Notes under the pieces: generated by a model | What the model saw: the letters and a program-made list of their open reading frames with translations, nothing else | Databases searched by the model: none | Told to the model about the DNA's origin: nothing | Shown: positions 1-6,743 of the stretch, in pieces | Numbering within the stretch: the first letter of the stretch is position 1 | Layout of the letters: every line of letters begins with the position of its first letter | Position numbers and translations under genes: made by a program | DNA from: Frankia sp. RB7 | GTDB taxonomy: Bacteria; Pseudomonadota; Alphaproteobacteria; Rhizobiales; Xanthobacteraceae | Direction: 5' to 3' | Assembly (NCBI GenBank): GCA_030403585.1 | Contig: JAUEPE010000035.1 | Span: forward strand, 1-64,000 | DNA: 64,000 nucleotides

Positions 1-371
1 AAACCGTGCCTCGCTGCCTTCACCCTGATTGAGATCCATCTGGCCCTCCACGTGCCAATCTGTGAATCTCTTCAAATATTTGATTCTCCACCCCCGCGGG
101 CGCGACCGAATGACTCAGTAGTACTAACCCACCCTACGATTTCCTGTTTGAAATCAACCACCGTTCTACTGTGCATGGGGTTGTTTTCGATAGATATGGT
201 TGTTTCGGTAAAACGAAATCGCTTGTGCCGTCGGGCAAAACACCTTTAGGATTTGGCCTGGATGTGGCGACCCACTTGCGCCAACCCGCTGCCCTCTCGC
301 CCGACGGAATATTTCCGCGCTTGCCAAGCAAGCCATCGCGGTTCAGAAAAAAGAGCCAAGAAGAAACGCGA
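1..371. other. Upstream non-coding stretch
   Basis: No convincing gene is visible before the thiolase-like gene. Open frames here on both strands lack coding codon bias and recognisable protein motifs. The stretch 130-235 is less GC-rich than its surroundings and may carry the promoter of the acyl-CoA cluster, but I could not fix -35 and -10 boxes. Confidence 0.4.
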
Positions 372-1544
372 GTGGAGACCTCTGTTTTGACCATCAAGGG
401 CAAGGCCTACATTGCCGGGATCTACGAACACCCGACCCGGCATGCGCCGGACAAATCCACCGCCCAGCTTCACGCCGAGGTCGCGAAGGGCGCGATCGAG
501 GATGCCGGGCTCTCCAAGGACGATGTCGACGGCTATTTCTGCGCGGGCGATGCGCCCGGCGGTGCCTGGCCGATGGTCGATTATCTCGGGCTGAACACCA
601 AAAAGCTCCGCCACGTCGATTCCACGGAGACCGGCGGCTGTTCCTACATCATCCATCTCGGCCATGCCGCGGAAGCGATCGCGGCGGGCAAGTGCTCGAT
701 CGCGCTGATCACGCTTGCCGGCAAGCCGCGCACAGGCGCGATGCCGCCGCGCGCGGCCGGTGCGGAGCTCGATTTCGAGTCCGCTTACGGTGCGACCACG
801 CACAATGCCTATGGCATGTGTGCCATGCGCCATATGCACGACTATGGCACCACCTCTGAGCAGCTCGCCTGGATCAAGGTCGCCGCGTCGCATCACGCGC
901 AATACAATCCGCATGCGATGCTCAAGGATGTCGTCACCGTCGAGGACGTGCTGAATTCGCCGATGATCTCCGATCCCCTGCATCGCATGGATTGCTGCGT
1001 CGTCTCCGACGGCGGCGGCGCGCTGATCGTGACGACGCCTGAGATCGCCAGGAGCCTGAAGAAGCCGCTGGTCAAGCTGATTGGCCATGGCGAGGCGATG
1101 AAGGGTCCGCGCGGCGGCAAGGATCTTGATCTCACTTATTCCGCCGGCATCTGGTCCGGCCCGCGCGCGTTCCAGGAAGCCGGGATCACGCCGAAGGACA
1201 TCAAATACGCCTCGATCTATGACAGCTTCACCATCACCGTGCTGATGCAGCTCGAGGACCTCGGCTTCTGCAAGAAGGGCGAGGGCGGCAAGTTCGTCGC
1301 CGACGGCAATCTGATCTCGGGCGTCGGCAAGCTGCCGTTCAACACCGATGGCGGCGGCCTCTGCAGCAACCATCCCGTCAATCGCGGCGGCATGACCAAG
1401 ATCATCGAGGCTGTGCGGCAGCTGCGCGGCGAGGCGCATCCGAAGGTGCAGGTGAAGAACTGCGATCTCGCCATCGCCCACGGCACCGGCGGCCTTCTCG
1501 GCGTTCGCCACGCCGCCTCGACTGCCATTCTGGAGCGCGTGTGA
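372..1544 (+). CDS. Thiolase-like / lipid-transfer-type protein
   Basis: This 390-residue protein has the thiolase-superfamily fold and probably acts on CoA thioesters, either as a thiolase or as an Ltp2-type retro-aldolase. The usual nucleophile region is present with Cys90 in TETGGCSY, and the His motif appears as SNHPVNRGG. The C-terminal thiolase CxG motif is replaced by AHGTGG, so the second catalytic Cys is missing. The frame is open back to 171, but the alignable protein starts near 372, where a GTG follows a weak AAGAA purine stretch; TTG at 387 is an alternative. Its stop overlaps the start of the DUF35 gene, the classic arrangement for aldolase or acyltransferase pairs working on steroid side chains or other acyl-CoA substrates. 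The substrate is unknown. Confidence 0.85.
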   Translation: METSVLTIKGKAYIAGIYEHPTRHAPDKSTAQLHAEVAKGAIEDAGLSKDDVDGYFCAGDAPGGAWPMVDYLGLNTKKLRHVDSTETGGCSYIIHLGHAAEAIAAGKCSIALITLAGKPRTGAMPPRAAGAELDFESAYGATTHNAYGMCAMRHMHDYGTTSEQLAWIKVAASHHAQYNPHAMLKDVVTVEDVLNSPMISDPLHRMDCCVVSDGGGALIVTTPEIARSLKKPLVKLIGHGEAMKGPRGGKDLDLTYSAGIWSGPRAFQEAGITPKDIKYASIYDSFTITVLMQLEDLGFCKKGEGGKFVADGNLISGVGKLPFNTDGGGLCSNHPVNRGGMTKIIEAVRQLRGEAHPKVQVKNCDLAIAHGTGGLLGVRHAASTAILERV

Positions 1545-1933
1545 TGGTAGATGCAAAGAAGTATCCGGCACCGGTCACGAACCCCGAGACCGCAGCGTTC
1601 TGGGACGCGGCCAAGCAGGGCAAGTTCATGATCAAGCGCTGCACCGCCTGCGGCGAAGCGCATTACTTCCCGCGCTCGATCTGCCCGTTCTGCTATTCCG
1701 ACAAGACGGTGTGGGAGGAGGCCTCGGGCGAGGGCACGATCTACACCTGGAGCCTGATGCGGAAGTCGCCGACCGGTCCTTACGCGATCGGCTACGTCAC
1801 GCTGAAGGAGGGGCCTTCACTTCAGACCAATTTCGTCGATTGCGATCTGACGACGCTGAAGATCGGTCAGAAGGTGAAGGTGGTGTTCAAGCCGACCGAG
1901 GGCGCCCCGCTGCCGTTCTTCACGCCGGCGTAG
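1544..1933 (+). CDS. Zn-ribbon/OB-fold protein (DUF35 family)
   Basis: A 129-residue partner protein of thiolase-like enzymes. The N-terminal rubredoxin-like zinc ribbon shows the pairs CTACGE and CPFC about 15 residues apart, followed by an OB fold (SGEGTIYTWSLM through GQKVKVVF) expected to bind acyl-CoA. In related ChsH2/Ltp2 systems the DUF35 protein forms the active complex with the thiolase-like subunit; that role here is inferred from the overlap with the upstream stop codon (GTGATG at 1541-1546). Start ATG 1544 is chosen; GTG 1541 is equally possible and adds one residue. Confidence 0.88.
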   Translation: MVDAKKYPAPVTNPETAAFWDAAKQGKFMIKRCTACGEAHYFPRSICPFCYSDKTVWEEASGEGTIYTWSLMRKSPTGPYAIGYVTLKEGPSLQTNFVDCDLTTLKIGQKVKVVFKPTEGAPLPFFTPA

Positions 1934-1936
1934 GGC

Positions 1937-2062
1937 GGTCCTCATCCTGAGGAGCTTGCGAAGCAAGCGTCTCGAAGGATGGCCACGACAAAGAAGCGTT
2001 TCGGGCATCCTCATGGTTCGAGACGGCGCAAGAGCACCTCCTCACCACGAGGATGAGAACCA
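1937..2062. repeat. REP-like mosaic palindromic element
   Basis: The element begins GGTCCTCATCCTGAGGAG and ends with the inverted copy GAGGATGAGAACC. Inside, GTCTCGAAGGATG faces CATCCTCATGGTTCGAGAC, so the whole piece can fold into a long interrupted hairpin. The wording matches an intergenic repeat that I recall as abundant in Bradyrhizobium and Rhodopseudomonas genomes. It fills nearly the entire gap between the DUF35 and MaoC genes. Confidence 0.7.
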
Positions 2063-2080
2063 CCGGGAGGAAACAAAAAA

Positions 2081-2941
2081 ATGTCCGCCAGATACGAAGA
2101 ACTCAAAGGCCTGAAAAACATCGGCCAGAAATACGCCTACAGCGATCGTGATGTCATGCTCTACGCCTACGGCATCGGCTTCGGTGCCGAACCCATGGAC
2201 GAAAACGAACTCGCTTTCGTCAATGAGGGCACGTTCACGCCGCGGCCGCTGAAAGTCGTGCCGACCTTCGCCTCTGTCGCCGCGTGGGGCTCTGGTCCGG
2301 GCGAGATGAATCTCAACCGCGTCATGGTGGTCGACGGCGAGCGCGACATCACGTTTCACCAGCCGCTGCCGGTCGCAGCCCACATCACCGCCGATTCCTC
2401 CGTGGTCGAGGTCTACGACAAGGGCAAGGACAAGGGCGTCGTGATCAGCCACCAGACCGTGCTGAAGAACGAGAAGGGCGAGAAGCTTGCAACGCTCGTC
2501 GCCTCGCGCTTCGCACGCGGCGACGGCGGTTTTGGCGGGCCGAACCTGACCCAGCCCGATCCGCACAAGATCCCCACACGCGCGCCCGACAGGACCATCG
2601 ACATCGTCACGCGCCCCGACCAGGCGCTGGTCTATCGCCTCTGCGGCGACCGCAATCCGCTGCACTCCGATCCGGAGTTTGCGAAGAAGGCCGGTTTCCC
2701 GCGTCCGATCCTGCACGGCATGTGCACCTACGGCATCACCTGCCGCGGCGTGCTGCAGACCTATGCCGAGTACGACGCCAGCGCGTTCCGCCAGCACGTC
2801 GCGCGGTTCTCCTCGCCGGTCTATCCCGGCGAGACCGTGACCATGGACCTCTGGAAGGACGGCAACACGATCTCGTTCGAAGCCAAGGTGAAGTCGCGCG
2901 GCGTCACCGTGATCAAGAACGGCAAGACGGTGCTGGGCTAG
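2081..2941 (+). CDS. MaoC-family 2-enoyl-CoA hydratase
   Basis: A 286-residue two-hotdog protein of the hydratase-2 type, which hydrates trans-2-enoyl-CoA to the (R)-3-hydroxyacyl-CoA. The N-terminal half (about residues 1-145) is the degenerate hotdog. The C-terminal half carries the hydratase-2 signature from about residue 186: YRLCGDRNPLHSDPEFA, then GFPRPILHGMC, with the Asp and His of the catalytic dyad. The ATG follows GGGAGGAAACAAAAAA. With the following SDR it reproduces the two activities of the eukaryotic peroxisomal multifunctional enzyme type 2, here as separate genes. Confidence 0.9.
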   Translation: MSARYEELKGLKNIGQKYAYSDRDVMLYAYGIGFGAEPMDENELAFVNEGTFTPRPLKVVPTFASVAAWGSGPGEMNLNRVMVVDGERDITFHQPLPVAAHITADSSVVEVYDKGKDKGVVISHQTVLKNEKGEKLATLVASRFARGDGGFGGPNLTQPDPHKIPTRAPDRTIDIVTRPDQALVYRLCGDRNPLHSDPEFAKKAGFPRPILHGMCTYGITCRGVLQTYAEYDASAFRQHVARFSSPVYPGETVTMDLWKDGNTISFEAKVKSRGVTVIKNGKTVLG

Positions 2942-2951
2942 CAACGCGACG

Positions 2952-2994
2952 GCCGTCGTCTCCCTCGCCCCGCTCTTGCGGGGAGAGGTAAGAA
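2952..2994. repeat. Short GC-rich intergenic hairpin
   Basis: The gap between the MaoC and SDR genes contains CCCCGCTCTTGCGGGG, a small perfect hairpin with a TCTT loop inside the phrase CTCCCTCGCCCCGCTCTTG. I recognise similar text as a common intergenic module in this group. It has no T-run, so it is probably a repeat rather than a terminator. Confidence 0.5.
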
Positions 2995-3017
2995 AAAACA
3001 AACAGGGAGAAGCCACC

Positions 3018-3896
3018 ATGGGACTACTCGACGGCAAGGTTGCGCTGATCACCGGCGCGGGCGGGGGGCTCGGTGAGGCCTACGCAAAGCTGTTCGCGCG
3101 CGAAGGGGCCTCGATCGTGGTCAACGATCTCGGCGGGCCCCGCGATGGCTCCGGCGCGGACAAGTCGATGGCGCAGCAAGTTGTGGACGCGATCAAGGCT
3201 GAGGGCGGCAAGGCGGTCGCCAACGGCGCCGATATCTCCAGCATGGAAGGCGGCCAGTCGCTGTTCGACGACGCCATCAAGCATTTCGGCCGCGCCGATA
3301 TCCTGGTCAACAATGCCGGCATCCTGCGCGACCAGACCTTCTCCAAAGCCTCCGAGGCCGACTGGGACAAGGTCATCAAGGTGCATCTGAAGGGCACCTT
3401 TTGTTGCACCATGCCGGTGTTTCGCTGGATGCGGGAAAACGGCGGCGGCGTCATCGTCAACACATCCTCGACCTCGGGCCTGATCGGCAATTTCGGCCAG
3501 ACCAATTACGGCGCAGCCAAGGGCGGCATCTGGGGCCTGTCCAACGTGCTGGCGATCGAGGGCCGGAAGTACAACATCCGGATCTGGACGCTCGCCCCGG
3601 GCGCCCTGACCCGCATGACCGCAGACCTGCCCCGCTATAAGGAGAACCCCGGTGCGGCGCTGGGGCCGGACGGCATCGCGCCGGCCGTGCTATACATGGT
3701 CAGCGATTTGTCGGGCGACCAGACCGGCAAGGTGCTGGGCGTATCCGGGCCCCGCGGCGTGCGCGAAATGCGGATGATGGAAATGGAAGGCTGGAAACCG
3801 CCGCACACGGGCTGGAACGCCCGGGACATCGCAGATCATGCCAAGGAGATCTTCTTCTCCGAGGAGCAGATCAAGATGGGCGCGCGGCGGTTTTAG
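3018..3896 (+). CDS. SDR, 3-hydroxyacyl-CoA dehydrogenase type
   Basis: A 292-residue classical short-chain dehydrogenase. It shows the nucleotide motif TGAGGGLG near residue 12, VVNDLGG, the NNAG motif and the catalytic YGAAK, with an active-site Ser in NTSSTSG. The long insert after the first strand (GGPRDGSGADKSM) is typical of the SDR domain of the peroxisomal multifunctional enzyme 2, which oxidises (R)-3-hydroxyacyl-CoA, so it probably takes the product of the upstream MaoC hydratase. The ATG at 3018 has AGGGAGAAGCC directly upstream; the frame is open to 2976 but those codons fall in the repeat. Confidence 0.88.
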   Translation: MGLLDGKVALITGAGGGLGEAYAKLFAREGASIVVNDLGGPRDGSGADKSMAQQVVDAIKAEGGKAVANGADISSMEGGQSLFDDAIKHFGRADILVNNAGILRDQTFSKASEADWDKVIKVHLKGTFCCTMPVFRWMRENGGGVIVNTSSTSGLIGNFGQTNYGAAKGGIWGLSNVLAIEGRKYNIRIWTLAPGALTRMTADLPRYKENPGAALGPDGIAPAVLYMVSDLSGDQTGKVLGVSGPRGVREMRMMEMEGWKPPHTGWNARDIADHAKEIFFSEEQIKMGARRF

Positions 3897-3926
3897 CCAC
3901 GACAGATTATAGGACAGAGAGACCCG

Positions 3927-4880
3927 ATGAAACTGACCGCCGACGCCAAGGGCACCTTCGCAATCGCACCGACGCCGTTCCACGATGACGGCCGGATCGA
4001 CGAGCGTTCGATCGACCGCCTGACCGATTTCTACGAGGAGGTCGGCTGCGACGGCGTCACGGTGCTCGGCATCCTCGGTGAAGCCCCGAAGCTCGACGCC
4101 GCCGAGGCCGAGCAGGTGGCGGTGCGCTTCGTCAAGCGCGCCAGGAAGATGCAGGTGATCGTCGGCGTCTCCGCGCCGGGCTTTGCCACCATGCGCTCGC
4201 TGGCGAAGGCCTCGATGGACGCAGGCGCTGCCGGCGTCATGATCGCGCCGCCGCCCTCGCTCCGCACCGACGACCAGATCGTCGGCTATTACAAGCAGGC
4301 GGCCGAAGCCATCGGGCCCGACGTGCCCTGGGTGCTCCAGGACTATCCGCTGACCTTGTCAGTGGTGTTCACCCCCGCCGTGATCCGCAAGATCGTCACG
4401 GACAATGCGAACTGCGTGATGCTCAAGCACGAGGACTGGCCGGGTCTCGAAAAGATCTCGACGCTGCGCAATTTCCAGAAGGACGGCTCGCTGCGTCCGA
4501 TCTCGATCCTCTGCGGCAATGGCGGGCTCTTTTTGGATTTCGAGATGGAGCGCGGTGCCGACGGCGCCATGACCGGCTACGCCTTCCCGGAGCTGCTGAT
4601 CGACGTCGTGAACCTCTCCAAGGCCGGCAAGCGCGACGCCGCGCATGATCTGTTCGACGCCCATCTGCCGCTGATCCGCTACGAGCAGCAGCCGGGTGCC
4701 GGCCTTGCCGTGCGCAAGCACGTGCTGCAGAAGCGCGGCATCATCGCCTCCAGCGCCCAGCGCAAGCCCGCTGCGACCATCACGCCGGCGGCGAAGGCGG
4801 AGGTCGACTATTTGCTGTCGCGCGTTGCCCGTGTCGACAAGCGCGCCAATCTCGGGCCCCAATCGAGCGCTGCAGGTTAG
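3927..4880 (+). CDS. DHDPS/NAL-family Schiff-base aldolase
   Basis: A 317-residue (beta/alpha)8 barrel of the dihydrodipicolinate synthase / N-acetylneuraminate lyase family. Visible landmarks are the pyruvate-binding region LGILGEAP (in place of GTTGE), the catalytic Tyr in QDYPLT, and the Schiff-base Lys in CVMLKHEDWPG. The GILGE variant and the cluster context argue against a role in lysine synthesis. It more likely cleaves or joins a keto acid in a degradative pathway. The gene follows the SDR after about 30 bases and is probably in the same transcript. Confidence 0.85.
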   Translation: MKLTADAKGTFAIAPTPFHDDGRIDERSIDRLTDFYEEVGCDGVTVLGILGEAPKLDAAEAEQVAVRFVKRARKMQVIVGVSAPGFATMRSLAKASMDAGAAGVMIAPPPSLRTDDQIVGYYKQAAEAIGPDVPWVLQDYPLTLSVVFTPAVIRKIVTDNANCVMLKHEDWPGLEKISTLRNFQKDGSLRPISILCGNGGLFLDFEMERGADGAMTGYAFPELLIDVVNLSKAGKRDAAHDLFDAHLPLIRYEQQPGAGLAVRKHVLQKRGIIASSAQRKPAATITPAAKAEVDYLLSRVARVDKRANLGPQSSAAG

Positions 4881-4884
4881 TTGA

Positions 4885-5673
4885 ATGCCCGAGACATCAG
4901 CATCGCGTCCGGCCTCGACGATCCTCCTGCTGCGCGACGGCGCAGCAAAGGAAGTCGAGATCTTCATGATGGTCCGCCATCATCAGATCGAGTTCAACTC
5001 GGGCGCGCTGGTGTTTCCCGGCGGCAGCGTCGATGCCGGCGATCAGGAGATCGTCAAGCGGTCCGACCTCTATTCGGGCGGCGAAGGCCTGAGTGAATCG
5101 GACCGCGGTTTTCGTATCGCCGCGATCCGCGAGACCTTTGAGGAAAGCGGCATCCTGCTGGCGCGCGCGAAGGGCTCGAACACGCCTGTTGATGCTAAGC
5201 GCGCCGGCGAGATCGCCGATGCGCACCGCGTTGCGCTCAACGAACACAAGATCAGCTTCCTCAGCATCCTCGCCGACAATGACCTCCAGCTCGCGCTCGA
5301 CACGCTCGTGCCGTACGCGCACTGGATCACGCCGGAGGGCATGCCGAAGCGTTTCGACACCTGGTTCTTCCTGGCGGCCGCACCGCCTGATCAGCTCGGC
5401 ACGCATGACGGGCGGGAGTCGACTGACTCGATCTGGGTGTCGGCACGCGAGGCGCTGGAGGGCGGTGAAAATGGTCGCTTCAAGCTGCCGTTCCCGACCA
5501 CACGCAATCTGATCAGGCTTGCCAAGCAGCCAAGCGTGAAAGCGGCGCTCGATCATGCCAGGGGCATGTCCATCGTCACGGTGATGCCTGTCATGACCAA
5601 GACCGACACCGGCCGCCAGCTCCGCATTCCCCGCGAAGCCGGCTATGACGGCGAGGTGTTCGAGGTCGGCTAG
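4885..5673 (+). CDS. Nudix hydrolase, NUDT7/NUDT19-like
   Basis: A 262-residue Nudix protein. The Nudix box is split by an insertion, as in NUDT7/NUDT19-type CoA diphosphatases: GALVFPGGSVDAGD, then a loop of about 25 residues, then RETFEESGILLA. The family hydrolyses nucleoside diphosphates linked to another moiety, often CoA derivatives. That would fit a cluster handling acyl-CoA, but the substrate is inferred. It starts 5 bases after the aldolase stop and is therefore almost certainly co-transcribed. Confidence 0.88.
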   Translation: MPETSASRPASTILLLRDGAAKEVEIFMMVRHHQIEFNSGALVFPGGSVDAGDQEIVKRSDLYSGGEGLSESDRGFRIAAIRETFEESGILLARAKGSNTPVDAKRAGEIADAHRVALNEHKISFLSILADNDLQLALDTLVPYAHWITPEGMPKRFDTWFFLAAAPPDQLGTHDGRESTDSIWVSAREALEGGENGRFKLPFPTTRNLIRLAKQPSVKAALDHARGMSIVTVMPVMTKTDTGRQLRIPREAGYDGEVFEVG

Positions 5674-5753
5674 GACACTTCGATACGCGACGAATTATCG
5701 CGCCCGTGGCCGTTATATGGTCCGTCCGCTGACAACAGGACGGATCGGGCGCC

Positions 5754-6674
5754 ATGGACAACCGGCAGGACACCAACATCGCCGTCGAGCTGGCGCTGCT
5801 GGTCGCTCTCGCAACGCTCTGGGGCGGCTCCTACACCTTCATCAAGCTCGGCGTCGCCACCATCCCACCGGTCACGCTGATCGCCGCCCGCACGACGATC
5901 GCGGGCCTGCTGCTGCTCGCAATCATGTGGGCGAGGGGCATCAGGATGCCGACGGACGCTGCGACCTGGCAGCGCTTCGCCTTCCAGGCCGTGCTCAACA
6001 GCGTGATCCCCTGGACCCTGATCGCCTCGGGCGAGCGCCACGTCGATGCATCGCTCGCCACCATCCTCAACTCGGCCGGGCCGATCTTCACCTTCCTGCT
6101 CACCGCAATCGTCACCCGTCATGAGGCTACGACGGCGCGAAAACTGTTCGGCGTGGTGGCCGGCATGGCCGGCATCCTCCTGATCGTCGGCGTCGATGCG
6201 TTCCGAGGCATCTGCATCGGCAGCGGCCTCGTCGCAGAAGCCGCGATCGTCGCCGCCACCGTCTGCTACGCCTGCGCTGCGATCTTCGGGCGGAGCTTCA
6301 AGGGCCTCGATCCCATGGCGCCCGCGGCCGGCTCGCTGCTGGCGGGCGCGGCCGTGCTGATGCCGGCCTCGCTGGTGCTCGAACAACCCTGGACGCTGTC
6401 GCCCTCGCTGAGCTCGGTCCTGGCGCTGCTTGCGCTGGCAGTGTTCTCGACCGCGACGGCGTTCGCGATCTATTTCCGGCTGATCAAGACCCTCGGCTCG
6501 GTCGGCACCACCGCCCAGGCCTATCTCCGTGTCCCGATCGGGGTCGCTATCAGCGTCGCTTTCCTGGGGGAAACCCTGAGCCAGACCGCCTGGATTGGCC
6601 TGGCCTGTGTCGTCCTCGGCGTTGCCGCCATGACGATCCCGGCCCGGCGCCCGGCCGTCGCTAAACCATCATGA
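5754..6674 (+). CDS. DMT-superfamily (EamA) transporter
   Basis: A 306-residue inner-membrane protein with about ten hydrophobic segments arranged as two EamA repeats. The first repeat begins LALLVALATLWGGSYTF and the second begins near residue 160 (EAAIVAATVCYACAAIFGR). Such proteins usually export amino acids or other metabolites. The substrate cannot be read from the sequence. The gene is 80 bases downstream of the Nudix gene on the same strand, so it could be the last gene of that unit. Confidence 0.88.
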   Translation: MDNRQDTNIAVELALLVALATLWGGSYTFIKLGVATIPPVTLIAARTTIAGLLLLAIMWARGIRMPTDAATWQRFAFQAVLNSVIPWTLIASGERHVDASLATILNSAGPIFTFLLTAIVTRHEATTARKLFGVVAGMAGILLIVGVDAFRGICIGSGLVAEAAIVAATVCYACAAIFGRSFKGLDPMAPAAGSLLAGAAVLMPASLVLEQPWTLSPSLSSVLALLALAVFSTATAFAIYFRLIKTLGSVGTTAQAYLRVPIGVAISVAFLGETLSQTAWIGLACVVLGVAAMTIPARRPAVAKPS

Positions 6675-6743
6675 AAAACAGCTGCTTCCGGCTGGCGGAG
6701 GCATGTTCCCCCGGAGGGGCGATACAGCGTATATTGGGAGCGT

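Noticed and set aside
246..1571. Long minus-strand open frame opposite the thiolase-like gene
   Set aside because: It is an antisense shadow of a GC-rich gene; its product is Arg/His/Ala-rich and matches nothing.
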